From the NCBI RefSeq assembly GCF_031127835.1, contig NZ_JARXHX010000003.1, forward strand, positions 372,001 through 436,000: a DNA stretch of 64,000 nucleotides. Reading direction: 5' to 3'. The notes below the pieces were generated by a model. The model did no database searches, was not told the origin of the DNA, and worked only from the letters and a program-made list of their open reading frames with translations. Below are positions 25,995-34,988 of this stretch, one piece after another. The stretch comes from Pelagicoccus sp. SDUM812002. Its GTDB lineage: Bacteria; Verrucomicrobiota; Verrucomicrobiia; Opitutales; Opitutaceae. The number at the start of each line of letters is the position of its first letter. The stretch's first letter is position 1. The translations under genes were made by a program, and so were the position numbers.

Positions 25995-27563
25995 CTAGCC
26001 CGAATACTCGTCCAACCGCTTCTTCAACGTGTTGCGGGTAATTCCTAGAATCTCCGCCGCCCGAGCCTGGTTGCCGCCTGTTTCCGCGATGGCTCGTTCG
26101 ATCATCTGGCGTTCGATCAAAGTCAGGATCCGCATCTCTTGGCGCTCCCGCAGCTCGTGATAGAGCTTGTCGTAAATAGCCGGCAAGGAGACCGGCATCG
26201 GCTCCACTAGGGGAACCGCGGTCACTGGAACAGCAACCGTTTCAGCAGGAGCAGCCGTCTCTATAGTGCCGTCTTGGAACCTAGCGGAAGTATCTCCCAA
26301 TTCGATTTTGGCGACGGGGGCCTCGGGCGCTGCAGCGGCTGCAGTCGCCACCGGAACTTGCACCTCAGCAATGGCGGGGCGAACCGTGTCCGGCAAATCC
26401 TTCATCAGGATCGCGTCGCCCTGAGCCACCACCGCACTGCGGTAGACCACGTTGCCCAGCTCGCGAACGTTGCCTGGCCAGGCGTAAGAGACCAAGGCGT
26501 TCAAGGCATCCGGCGAGACGCGTGTCACGCGCGCCTTACGCTCCTTCACCAAATTCTGAAGCATGAAATCTACGATGTCCGGAATGTCTTCCTTGCGTTC
26601 CTTCAGGGCAGGCACGCGAATCCGAAAAACGTTGAGGCGGTAGTAGAGATCCTCGCGAAAATCCTTTTCCTCAACCATCTTCTCGAGGTCCTTATTGGTC
26701 GCTGCGATCACGCGCACGTCGACCTTAATCGTCTCCGTGCTGCCGACGCGCTGGATTTCGCCTTCCTGCAAAACGCGTAATATCTTCGTCTGGGTCGCCA
26801 AGGCCATGTCCCCGATCTCATCGAGGAAGATCGTGCCGCGGTCACACTGCTCGAAGCGCCCGATGCGTTGCGTCGTCGCTCCCGTGAAGCTCCCCTTTTC
26901 GTGACCGAAAAGCTCGCTCTCGATCAAGTTGTCCGGGATCGCAGCGCAATTCACCGCCACGAATGGGCCGCCCGAACGCAAGCTGTGCTGGTTGATGCAT
27001 TTCGCGATCAACTCCTTGCCCGTGCCGCTCTCACCCGTCACCAGCACCGTCGCGTCGCTGGCCGCCACTTGCCCGATCACCTTAAAAACTTCCTGCATCG
27101 CTGGCGAGTTGCCCACGATGCCTTCCTTGTAGTCGTCGTAGTTGACCTTCTTCTCGTACTTGTTGGCGGACTTCATGTCCTTTGACGAGCTGATCGCCTT
27201 TTCCGCGATCTCGATCACCTTGTCGACGTCGAAGGGCTTCATGATGTAGTCGTAGGCACCAAACTTCATCGCCTCGATCGCCGTCTGAGCTGTGCCAAAC
27301 GCAGTCATGAGTACGATCTGCAGGCTGGAGCTGGCCGAGCGCATGTGCTGTAGGGTCTCGATCCCAGAGATCCCGCCCATGCGTACGTCGCACATGATCA
27401 AGTCCGGCTTCAGACCTGCCTTGATCTTATCGATGCCTTCCTCGCCGCTGCCGGCAGTCTCGATCTGGTACCCGCGGCTGCCAAGAACGCGGCCCAGCGA
27501 GTAGCGAATCTCTTCGTCATCATCGACGATCAAAATGGTGCTCATAGTCGTATCGTTCGGCAT
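25995..27563 (-). CDS. Sigma-54-dependent response regulator, NtrC family
   Basis: A 522-residue transcription activator. The receiver domain has an Asp cluster at 14-16 and phosphoacceptor Asp59. The AAA+ domain has Walker A GESGTGKE (177-184), the sigma-54 contact loop GSFTGA (224-229, a common GAFTGA variant) and the arginine region of [13 protein letters not shown] linker of about 80 residues rich in Ala, Val and Pro leads to a Fis-type helix-turn-helix at the end ([22 protein letters not shown]). The start may be six codons downstream (ATG 27545). No partner kinase is adjacent. Targets cannot be told from the sequence. Confidence 0.93.
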   Translation of the reverse strand: MPNDTTMSTILIVDDDEEIRYSLGRVLGSRGYQIETAGSGEEGIDKIKAGLKPDLIMCDVRMGGISGIETLQHMRSASSSLQIVLMTAFGTAQTAIEAMKFGAYDYIMKPFDVDKVIEIAEKAISSSKDMKSANKYEKKVNYDDYKEGIVGNSPAMQEVFKVIGQVAASDATVLVTGESGTGKELIAKCINQHSLRSGGPFVAVNCAAIPDNLIESELFGHEKGSFTGATTQRIGRFEQCDRGTIFLDEIGDMALATQTKILRVLQEGEIQRVGSTETIKVDVRVIAATNKDLEKMVEEKDFREDLYYRLNVFRIRVPALKERKEDIPDIVDFMLQNLVKERKARVTRVSPDALNALVSYAWPGNVRELGNVVYRSAVVAQGDAILMKDLPDTVRPAIAEVQVPVATAAAAAPEAPVAKIELGDTSARFQDGTIETAAPAETVAVPVTAVPLVEPMPVSLPAIYDKLYHELRERQEMRILTLIERQMIERAIAETGGNQARAAEILGITRNTLKKRLDEYSG

Positions 27564-27636
27564 TCAGGGACCGTTTTCTGAGAATCCTCCAATCGAGTGC
27601 AATACCATAAGCGACAATAAGCAATTTCCATAACCC

Positions 27637-28155
27637 CTACTGATCGCGCTTATTAGTCATCAAGCGCCAAAAATCTAGCCCATCGCTCACCCAAACTTCT
27701 CCGACCTCACCGTTTGGCTGGTATTCGATCGGCCACACCGCTACGATAAATATCCGGAAATTCGCAACGCCCAAGCCGAGAGATGCCACCCAAAGCCAGC
27801 TGCCTACTGGCGAGGAAACCATCAGCCAAGTAAACCCTAACACCGCCACCAAACTCGCCAACGGGCCGCCCAAAGCCACCCAAGCCTGTCGCCCGCGGGT
27901 CTCCTCCTCGCGATCGTAGCGCGTCGCGCCATAGCGATGTCCACTCGATCGGAACCCCAGCGTCAATCGACCCAAGTTCACCGAGCCTCGCTTGCCGGAG
28001 GAACCTACTTCCACCTCAACTCGCTGCCGTGTCACCAACAGCGCGAGCAAAGCATGCCCTAGCTCATGCAAAAAGACGCCCGCCACCAAGCCGCCAAAAT
28101 AGCAGGCCAACAAGCAAGCAAACTTTCCAATCATGAGAACCATAAGACACCCCAT
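27637..28155 (-). CDS. Small M50-like membrane metalloprotease homologue
   Basis: About 172 residues, mainly membrane. An HELGH zinc motif lies near residue 30 within the first hydrophobic stretch (CYFGGLVAGVFLHELGHALLALL). A basic soluble loop with GKRGSVNLGRLTLGFR follows, then two to three more hydrophobic segments. Full site-2 proteases also need a distal Asp in an NxxPxPxLDG-type motif; I do not see one, only an Asn in LGVANFRIF. It may be a reduced or inactive family member. It lies in the same direction as the NtrC-type gene after a 73-base gap. The start is uncertain among ATGs at 28155, 28143 and 28134. Confidence 0.6.
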   Translation of the reverse strand: MGCLMVLMIGKFACLLACYFGGLVAGVFLHELGHALLALLVTRQRVEVEVGSSGKRGSVNLGRLTLGFRSSGHRYGATRYDREEETRGRQAWVALGGPLASLVAVLGFTWLMVSSPVGSWLWVASLGLGVANFRIFIVAVWPIEYQPNGEVGEVWVSDGLDFWRLMTNKRDQ

Positions 28156-28285
28156 CCAAAGCAATCGCCTTCCTCAAGCGACAATAATAATTCCGCCCTT
28201 CCTAGAGCGACGGCTTCCACGCCATCCGCGCTACAGGATTAAATAGCAAGTAGCCAAATCCCGCCACTTCTCCCCAAAGAGAAAA

Positions 28286-29059
28286 CTAATCCACAAACGC
28301 CGCCAGAATCTCCACGAACCGTTCCCGGCATTCGAAATGCGGGTTATGGCCGCTCTCCGGGATCACCTCCAAGGCGCTCGAAGGAAAATATTCCCTCAGT
28401 CGCGGGACCTCCTCCTTCACGAAGTAACGGCTCTTGCCACCCATGATGAAAAGCGTGTCCCCCTCGTATCGATCCTCCGGAGACAACGGATTTTCCTCGA
28501 TATCCCTCTGCCCCCCGACGATTGCATCTAGGTTCACCATCCAGCGATATTCCCCCGTGATTCGGTCCTTCTCCAGATTCGTCAGCAAAAACTTCCGCAG
28601 CTTCCAGCTCGGGATAAAAGGCTCCAACATCGCTTCCGCATCCGTGCGCGACTTCAGGGAGTCCATGTTTACCGCTGCCATACCAGCAAAGTCATTGTCA
28701 TGGTTATTCGGATACCGGTGAGGCTGGATGTCCACTACCACTAGCTTGCGAATCGCCTTCGGGTATTCGCAAGCTAACTTCATGGCCAACTTCCCACCCA
28801 TAGAGTGCCCGACCAAGATCGGTCGAGAATCGAGGGTTTCGTCCATCCAAGTCATCACGTCCTCCATCATCACCTCGTAGGAGTGGGGCTCCTCCCAAGG
28901 CGATTCCCCATGGTTCCGCAAGTCCAAGCAATACACATGGTGCCTCTCCGCCAACGCCTGCCCAGCCGCCTGCCAATTCCGCGACGACCCCAACAAGCCA
29001 TGCAAGATCACCACCACCGGCTTCCCCGCCTCACCAAACTCCCTGTAAAACAAATCCAT
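28286..29059 (-). CDS. Alpha/beta hydrolase, YbfF-like esterase
   Basis: A 257-residue cytoplasmic hydrolase. The fold shows an oxyanion HGLLGSSRNWQ, a DLRNHGESPW strand, nucleophile Ser86 in VGHSMGGK and the terminal His in PESGHNPHFE. The pattern fits the YbfF/ABHD11 esterase group. I chose the ATG at 29059, which begins MDLFYREFG; an upstream in-frame ATG would add five residues. Natural substrate unknown. Confidence 0.85.
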   Translation of the reverse strand: MDLFYREFGEAGKPVVVILHGLLGSSRNWQAAGQALAERHHVYCLDLRNHGESPWEEPHSYEVMMEDVMTWMDETLDSRPILVGHSMGGKLAMKLACEYPKAIRKLVVVDIQPHRYPNNHDNDFAGMAAVNMDSLKSRTDAEAMLEPFIPSWKLRKFLLTNLEKDRITGEYRWMVNLDAIVGGQRDIEENPLSPEDRYEGDTLFIMGGKSRYFVKEEVPRLREYFPSSALEVIPESGHNPHFECRERFVEILAAFVD

Positions 29060-29242
29060 CGTCCCCACACACAAACCGACGGGCCCTCCAAAACAACACC
29101 AAACTCATCAACGTATAAGCGGCGACGCCCTCCACCCAATTCACTCCAAGCTCAACGGGAAGCGGCCTCGCCCCGCGATTCCACCCAGCACTTCAACCCA
29201 GCAAAGCCGCCTCCCGACCCTAACTCCAAACCCACTCCCGCC

Positions 29243-29545
29243 TTAGCGGCGGCTCGGGTCAGAAGTCGATGGAGGATCGCTCGCTGGAAATGTTTCGTCC
29301 AACGCCTCGTCGATCTTAGCCTCCCCGTCGCTCTGGCGACGCTTGGGCTCCTTGTCCAACGGTCTTTTCGTGGTTTGCTCAGGATACTCCTCGGCACCCT
29401 CCTCCGGGTAGAATTTCTTCTCACCGGCCTTCTCGCGCTCCGCGAAACTGTCCGTACTCGTTGCGTTATCAGGGTCCAGATCCGCGTTGTGACGTGGCGA
29501 AGGCACCTTGAACTCCTCTGTTCCTTTTATCTTTCGCTTATTCAT
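29243..29545 (-). CDS. Small acidic protein with LDPDNATS motif
   Basis: A 100-residue hydrophilic protein, probably disordered, with no membrane segment. It contains a LDPDNATSTDSFAEREKAGEKKFYPEEG stretch (here shown as LDPDNATS...FAER...FYPEEG) shared with the protein at 59803-60051. Its C-terminus reads IDEALDETFPASDPPS, a tail I recognise from many small uncharacterised proteins in Proteobacteria. I chose the ATG at 29545 (MNKRKIKG). Function unknown; small hydrophilic proteins of this kind are often stress-induced, which is inference only. Confidence 0.65.
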   Translation of the reverse strand: MNKRKIKGTEEFKVPSPRHNADLDPDNATSTDSFAEREKAGEKKFYPEEGAEEYPEQTTKRPLDKEPKRRQSDGEAKIDEALDETFPASDPPSTSDPSRR

Positions 29546-29564
29546 AACTCCTTTCCCTTGCATT

Positions 29565-29716
29565 CCTCGTACCAACCCAACTCGCCCCTCGCAACCTCCC
29601 CCAAACTCACCACCAATTCACCCCTCTCCCCACTTCTCCCTTTACCTCGCCCCACCTCCCCCCAAATTTCCCTCCTTCCCATTCAACCCTCATCCTTCAT
29701 CCTTCATCCTTCAAAA
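29565..29716 (+). repeat. Pyrimidine-rich leader of mutS with CCTTCAT repeats
   Basis: About 150 bases before the mutS ATG are almost only C, T and A on the plus strand, with very few G. The last part is a tandem TCATCCT repeat (three to four copies, about 29690-29712). There is no purine-rich ribosome binding site before the ATG at 29717. Confidence 0.7.
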
Positions 29717-32311
29717 ATGGCTCGCGAAAAGAAGATCACCCCTATGATGCAGCAGTACTACGAGGTGCGAAAAACCCTTCCGCCCAACACCCTGCTGCTC
29801 TTCCGCTTGGGAGACTTCTACGAGATGTTCCACGAAGACGCCGAAGTCGGCGCCCAAGTCCTCGGTATCACCCTCACAAAGCGCAGCGACTACAAGATGG
29901 CCGGCATCCCCTTCCACGCCGCCGAGCAATACATCGGAAAAGTCCTTGCTGCCAACATGAAGGTCGCAATTTGCGAACAGGTTGAGACACCTCAAGCAGG
30001 CAAGCTCGTAAAACGCGCCCTCACCCGTATCCTAACTCCGGGGACCACCATCGAGGACAACCAGCTCGACTCCCAGCGAAACCACTACCTCGCCGCCATT
30101 GAGTACGACAAATCCGGCTTCTCCCTCGCCTGGATCGATCTCTCCACCGGAGAATTCCGAATCGCCCACGACTCCAAGCCTGACGACCTCCTCCCCGTCC
30201 TCATCTCCATCGATCCAGCCGAACTCCTACTCATCGAAGGCACCCAAGAGTCCTGGAAAAAACAATCGCACAACGCCCCCGTATTCGAAGAGCTCATACA
30301 TTTCTCAAACTCTCGCTCCACCAGCGAGCAACCGGGGTTCCAATTCGACGGCGACTCCGGAACCCAAGCCGTCATGGAAACGCTCGGCGTCATCAACCTC
30401 GAAGGCTTCGGCATCGAGAAGAACCACGACGCCCTCGGCTGCGCCGGTGCGCTCCTCCACTACGCCCGCGAAACCCTCCGCTTCGAACCGAAAAACCTGT
30501 CATCAATCCGCGAATACAGCGCCAAGGCATCCCTGCTCATCGACCCCGCCACCCTACGCAATCTCGAGATCTTCAAGTCGACTCGCGGCCTGCGCGAAGG
30601 CTCACTCATCGACGCCATCAACGGCTGCAAGACCGCCGCCGGCGCCCGCCTCCTCGAGCAGTGGCTCATCGCCCCCCAACGCGACATCCCTGAGCTCCAG
30701 CGACGCCTCGACTCCGTCGAGCAATTTTTCCGCAACCCCATGGGAGCTGCCGAGCTGCAAACCTCCCTCAAGTCCGTACGTGACATCAAGCGCATCCTCT
30801 CCCGCATGCAAAACCGCCTCCGCAACCCACGCGAACTAGGCGGCGTCCGCGACACCCTCCTGCAAATTCCAGATTTAAAAGCCAACATTTCAGAAGTCGC
30901 TACGGACACGCATGCAAGCAACGAAACCTCGCAGACCTCCCCTCTCGACAACCTCATCAACCGACTCCACGAGCTCCCCGCCCTTACCGAGCTGCTCGAC
31001 CGGGCCCTCAAGGAAGAGCTTCCCAGCAAGCTCGACGACGGCGGCTACATCGCCACCGGCTACGACCCCGAGCTCGACCGCATGCTCTCCCTCACAACCG
31101 ACAATAAAGTCTGGCTGGCCGACCTCGAAGCCGCGGAGCGAACCCGCACCGGCATCAAGAATCTCAAGGTCAAGTACAACGGCGCCTTCGGCTACTTCAT
31201 CGAAGTCACCAAATCGAATCTCGCGAACGTACCCGAAAACTACATACGCAAGCAAACCACCGTCAACGCCGAGCGCTTCATCACCGAGGACCTCAAAGCC
31301 AAAGAAAAGGAAATCTTCCACGCCGAAGAAAATTCCAAGCGCCGCGAAGAAGAGCTCTTCCTCGGGCTCGTCGAAGCCGTGCTCGAAGAAAGCGTCGCCC
31401 TCACCCAAACCGCCGAAGCCCTCGCCGAGCTCGACGTATTCTGCGGATGGGCCGAGATCGCCCGCCGCTGGGACTACTGCAAGCCCGAGCTCAATGACAC
31501 CGACCTCCTCGAGATCGAGCAAGGCCGCCACCCAGTCGTCGAACAAATGCTACGCAAAGATACTCAAGGCATGGCCGGCAGCCACGCCTTCGTACCCAAC
31601 GGCATCGGCATTTCCGCATCACAAAACCAAATACACCTCATCACCGGCCCCAATATGGCCGGTAAGTCCACCTTCATCCGCCAGGTCGCCCTCATCACCC
31701 TGATGGCCCAAATCGGCAGCTGGGTGCCCGCCTCCGCCGCCAAGATCGGCATCGTCGACCGCATCTTCTCACGCGTCGGCGCCAGCGACGACCTCGCCCG
31801 CGGCAACTCCACCTTCATGGTCGAGATGAACGAGACCGCTAACATCCTCAACAACGCCACCGAGCACTCCCTCATCATCCTAGACGAGATCGGCCGCGGA
31901 ACCTCCACCTACGACGGGCTTTCCATCGCCTGGTCGGTCATCGAGCACCTCCACCGCGACCCCGAGACCGGCCCGAAAACCCTCTTCGCCACCCATTACC
32001 AGGAGCTCACCCAACTCGATAAACACCTCGGCCGCCTCGAAAACTACAGCGTCGCTGTCAAGGAGTGGAACGACGATATCGTCTTCGTTCGCCAGGTAGT
32101 AAAAGGTGCCGCCGACCGCAGCTACGGCATCCAAGTCGCCCGCCTCGCCGGCCTCCCAACGCCCGTCATCGACCGGGCGAAGGAGATCCTAGAACGCCTC
32201 GAGTCCGACGACGCCAGCGTCACCGTATCCAGCCCCACCCCCATCCCCGTAGCCAAGCCTCGCAAGAAGATCAAAGTCGCTAAAGACGAAAACCAGCTCG
32301 GCCTCTTTTGA
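29717..32311 (+). CDS. mutS: DNA mismatch repair protein MutS
   Basis: An 864-residue mismatch recognition ATPase. The N-terminal mismatch-binding domain has LFRLGDFYEMF with the Phe-x-Glu motif (FYEMF). The ATPase domain has Walker A GPNMAGKSTFIRQ, a following SRVGASDDLARGNSTFMVEM, Walker B ILDEIGRGTSTYDGLSIAW and ATHYQEL. The C-terminus is a short linker ending NQLGLF. The ATG at 29717 directly starts the conserved N-terminus; the frame is open far upstream but runs antisense to the esterase gene. No mutL is adjacent. Confidence 0.97.
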   Translation: MAREKKITPMMQQYYEVRKTLPPNTLLLFRLGDFYEMFHEDAEVGAQVLGITLTKRSDYKMAGIPFHAAEQYIGKVLAANMKVAICEQVETPQAGKLVKRALTRILTPGTTIEDNQLDSQRNHYLAAIEYDKSGFSLAWIDLSTGEFRIAHDSKPDDLLPVLISIDPAELLLIEGTQESWKKQSHNAPVFEELIHFSNSRSTSEQPGFQFDGDSGTQAVMETLGVINLEGFGIEKNHDALGCAGALLHYARETLRFEPKNLSSIREYSAKASLLIDPATLRNLEIFKSTRGLREGSLIDAINGCKTAAGARLLEQWLIAPQRDIPELQRRLDSVEQFFRNPMGAAELQTSLKSVRDIKRILSRMQNRLRNPRELGGVRDTLLQIPDLKANISEVATDTHASNETSQTSPLDNLINRLHELPALTELLDRALKEELPSKLDDGGYIATGYDPELDRMLSLTTDNKVWLADLEAAERTRTGIKNLKVKYNGAFGYFIEVTKSNLANVPENYIRKQTTVNAERFITEDLKAKEKEIFHAEENSKRREEELFLGLVEAVLEESVALTQTAEALAELDVFCGWAEIARRWDYCKPELNDTDLLEIEQGRHPVVEQMLRKDTQGMAGSHAFVPNGIGISASQNQIHLITGPNMAGKSTFIRQVALITLMAQIGSWVPASAAKIGIVDRIFSRVGASDDLARGNSTFMVEMNETANILNNATEHSLIILDEIGRGTSTYDGLSIAWSVIEHLHRDPETGPKTLFATHYQELTQLDKHLGRLENYSVAVKEWNDDIVFVRQVVKGAADRSYGIQVARLAGLPTPVIDRAKEILERLESDDASVTVSSPTPIPVAKPRKKIKVAKDENQLGLF

Positions 32312-32379
32312 ACGTAGCAGCGCCCCCCGAAAGAGACGGCTTCCACGCTGTGGGAGGAATCGACGATCGCGGAGACCGT

Positions 32380-32502
32380 ATGAAAAGAAGAGATTTTATA
32401 CAAAAAGCCGGATTGCATCTCTTTGCTTATCATCGACCTTACAGTGTCTGGAACGGAGCAAATAAATATGTACGGAATAATCGGAAAGATGATCAGCACT
32501 GA
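32380..32502 (+). pseudogene. Possible remnant of a Tat leader (MKRRDFIQKAGL)
   Basis: A 40-codon frame from ATG 32380 opens with MKRRDFIQKAGLHLF, close to a twin-arginine signal start, then loses sense and stops inside the next gene in another frame. One frame change near 32420 would join it to the monooxygenase frame, which is open from at least 32423. It may be a decayed leader of that gene or a chance match. Confidence 0.3.
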
Positions 32503-32758
32503 GGGTAGCCGAGACACCCTCATCAACATTCTGCTCGAAGGCACGAAAGATATGCCTGGATGCATTAACTACGTCATATCGAAAGACACATGCGATCAGA
32601 ACGCCCTGTGGATTACGGAAGTATGGAAAGACAAAGAGAGCCACGAAGCCTCACTATCTTTACCGAGCGTCCAGGAAGCAATATCGAAGGGTAAGCCTCT
32701 GATCGCTGGATTCGCGGATCGTCACGTTATAGAGCCGATCGGAGGACAAGGAATATAA
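32468..32758 (+). CDS. Antibiotic biosynthesis monooxygenase (ABM) domain protein
   Basis: A 96-residue ferredoxin-like single-domain protein of the ABM/quinol monooxygenase group: MYGIIGKM at the start, MPGCINYVISKD and LWITEVWKDKESHEASLSLP in the core, and KPLIAGF near the end. Members act as cofactor-free oxygenases on quinols or bind heme; the exact reaction here is unknown. The ATG at 32468 has GGAG 11 bases upstream and begins the family's N-terminus. Confidence 0.85.
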   Translation: MYGIIGKMISTEGSRDTLINILLEGTKDMPGCINYVISKDTCDQNALWITEVWKDKESHEASLSLPSVQEAISKGKPLIAGFADRHVIEPIGGQGI

Positions 32759-32830
32759 CCCCATCGTCCCGCAATCGAAGCCTCGCTCTTGGGTGGGTGC
32801 AGTGCTACTTCGACGTCAGACAGATTTACG

Positions 32831-33235
32831 ATGAAACCTAAGCTCCAACTCTTATCTATCACCTGTCTGGCCATCTTCGTAACAAGCAATCTTTGGCCTT
32901 CCGATACCTTAGCTAGGATAAGCGATCAAGTCGTGTATCCAGCCGAAGATGGAAACCACGACATGGAGAACATACAGTCCATCGTAGTGGTAAGAGTTTC
33001 GAAAGTGGATGGTGCAGATCCGGTCAGGGAAACAAAGAACCTCAAAGGAAGACCGCCTTACGTCCTGTTGGAAGAGGGTACTCACCAACTTGAAGTAGCG
33101 AGAAGCAAAGTGTTTGAGAAACCTGAGGACCTCGAGGAAACAGAAATGATCGAGTGCTCGGTGAAGGCTGGTTCGGTTTACGAACTCAAATACACTGAGA
33201 GTGGAATCATACTCGAAGAGAGAAAAAAGAAGTAG
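32831..33235 (+). CDS. Exported protein of unknown function
   Basis: A 134-residue protein with a signal peptide (MKPKLQLLSITCLAIFVTSNLW) and a small, probably beta-rich domain. The segment GRPPYVLLEEGTHQLEVARSK resembles carboxypeptidase-regulatory or PEGA-like surface domains. The C-terminus is basic (EERKKK). I do not recognise a family. It lies 72 bases after the ABM gene in the same direction. Confidence 0.6.
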   Translation: MKPKLQLLSITCLAIFVTSNLWPSDTLARISDQVVYPAEDGNHDMENIQSIVVVRVSKVDGADPVRETKNLKGRPPYVLLEEGTHQLEVARSKVFEKPEDLEETEMIECSVKAGSVYELKYTESGIILEERKKK

Positions 33236-33302
33236 CGAAACCTCCAAGTCGCTAGAACTCCGACCCGACCGCGGCGCGACGCTTCCCGTTGCACAGGAAA
33301 GA

Positions 33303-34211
33303 ATGAACACCCCTGACAAACAAAATATCCTCGTCCTCGGCGGCTCCGGAACGGTGGGGAGCGCTGTCGTGGAGGCTTTTTCTGCAGCCGGAGATTTTGA
33401 GGTCCATGCCGTTTCACGACAGGGCCAAAGTGAGATCCCAGGGGTAGTCTCTCATTGCTTCGATCTTCACGCTTCCAGTATCGTGTCCAATCTCCCGGCA
33501 ATCGAATTCGACTACATTGTCGATTGCGCCCAACCCCGATACCACGCGGAGGACGCGGCCGATTTCGGAATCGACCACATAAGAAAGATCGAAGCTGCGT
33601 GCTCGGCACGTACGAAAAAGTTGATCTATACCAGCGGAGTGTGGGTCTACGGCGATCAGGCTCGACCAAACAGGATTAGCGAGCAGAGCCCTCTCGCCCC
33701 GCTGGAATTTGCAAAGGCGAGGATGCCAATCTTGGAGTATCTCCAGGAGAGCTCTTATCCTTGGATTCAGCTTTGCCTGCCGAGTATCGTTTATGGATCC
33801 GTTGGTCCTTTCCAGGAAATGGTGAGGAAAGCACGCGAGTCCGATTTGGTATCAATCTACGATGAGGCGGTCCTTTGGTCCGTCGTCGAAAGATGCGACC
33901 TCGCTCAGGCATATCTATCGGTGATCAATGAAAGACTCAACCAACCGGTCTACTGTATCGCTGAACCTGATACAGTGTCCGTAGTCGCATTCTTCGACGC
34001 TATCGGACAAGCGGTCAAAAAACCGATTCCTCGAAAAACGCGCGAAGCCCTGAGCGAAAGCCTATCCAAAGGAGATCACGAGGTAACCTTCGCCAGTCAA
34101 CCAGTGGACAGCGAGCTGATTCGAAGACAGGCAGGCTGGAAGCCCAAGCACCGTTATTCGAAGGATTTCTGGAAATTTGTTAACAATGGAGATCTCGAAG
34201 AAGAGACTTGA
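33303..34211 (+). CDS. NAD(P)-dependent epimerase/dehydratase (extended SDR)
   Basis: A 302-residue Rossmann-fold oxidoreductase. The nucleotide loop GGSGTVGSA (about residues 11-19) and a YTSGVWVYGD segment are visible; the catalytic YxxxK is not clear, so it may be an atypical SDR. The ATG at 33303 has AGGAAAG just upstream, deciding against the longer frame that overlaps the exported protein. Substrate unknown. Confidence 0.8.
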   Translation: MNTPDKQNILVLGGSGTVGSAVVEAFSAAGDFEVHAVSRQGQSEIPGVVSHCFDLHASSIVSNLPAIEFDYIVDCAQPRYHAEDAADFGIDHIRKIEAACSARTKKLIYTSGVWVYGDQARPNRISEQSPLAPLEFAKARMPILEYLQESSYPWIQLCLPSIVYGSVGPFQEMVRKARESDLVSIYDEAVLWSVVERCDLAQAYLSVINERLNQPVYCIAEPDTVSVVAFFDAIGQAVKKPIPRKTREALSESLSKGDHEVTFASQPVDSELIRRQAGWKPKHRYSKDFWKFVNNGDLEEET

Positions 34212-34264
34212 AAGCACACGGCTCGAGGCTGGATTAGGTTAACTGCATAACGGGCAAACCTGCG

Positions 34265-34792
34265 CTACTCCACCTCCGCAGTGTAGAATTTTTGGTGGGC
34301 AAAGAGATCGAGCTTGTGCATAGCCAGGCCCAACGCGGCAAAATGCTCTCCCGCATCCGCATCTAGTCCACCCGCGGAAACCTGACGTTGCACGCGGCGA
34401 AACCGGGCTCCTACGGAAAGGGTATCTTCCGTTTCTCCGAGCATGCGCAGGAGTTGCTTTACTTTCTCCGCTTTTCGTCTGCCGGTCACCACGGATCGAT
34501 GGGCCGATTCGTAGGTGATCTTTCCTGAGCTCGCGTCCTTGAATACGCCGCATTCAAACGAGCGGCATTGGTGCGGACGGTCTTCGTAAATGCGACAAGT
34601 GCAGTCCCCGCAAAGAGCCGGGCAGGGTTGGCGAACGAAAGCGATTGGTAGCTTGGCACGAGACCGTTTGACAGGCAGACCCAGAGTCTTGAAATACTCA
34701 GGATCTTCATCGCCACCCAATCGAACATTGTCAAAAAGGGATCCGTCGCAGCACATTCCACAGGATAGGCAAAGTTTTTCGGCAGCATTCAC
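34265..34792 (-). CDS. YkgJ-family cysteine cluster protein
   Basis: A 175-residue protein with the cysteine-rich pattern of the YkgJ (CxxCxxCC) group, thought to bind zinc or an iron-sulfur cluster: LCLSCGMCC near the start, CPALCGDCTCRIYEDRPHQC in the middle and FECGVF after it. The function of this family is not known with certainty. A GTG at 34792 with GGAAG nine bases upstream is my preferred start; a TTG at 34831 would add 13 residues. It is convergent with the SDR gene. Confidence 0.8.
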   Translation of the reverse strand: MNAAEKLCLSCGMCCDGSLFDNVRLGGDEDPEYFKTLGLPVKRSRAKLPIAFVRQPCPALCGDCTCRIYEDRPHQCRSFECGVFKDASSGKITYESAHRSVVTGRRKAEKVKQLLRMLGETEDTLSVGARFRRVQRQVSAGGLDADAGEHFAALGLAMHKLDLFAHQKFYTAEVE

Positions 34793-34988
34793 ACCTGAGC
34801 TTCCGCATTCAACCCCGCCACTAGCAAGCAAAGACTGTGAGAGTGGTCAGAAACTGAAAAGCTGCAAAAGGCCCCTTCGACAGGAAATGATGATTCCACT
34901 GAATACGCCAAAACCTTGACCCTTGCCACCGTCCCAAAACAAGCTGGCACTTTCCAACCTGACACAAACCCAGAAGAAAAATTTGCAC

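Noticed and set aside
28805-29716. Long in-frame extension upstream of mutS
   Set aside because: It runs antisense to the esterase and small acidic genes and across the pyrimidine tract; the MutS family starts at 29717.
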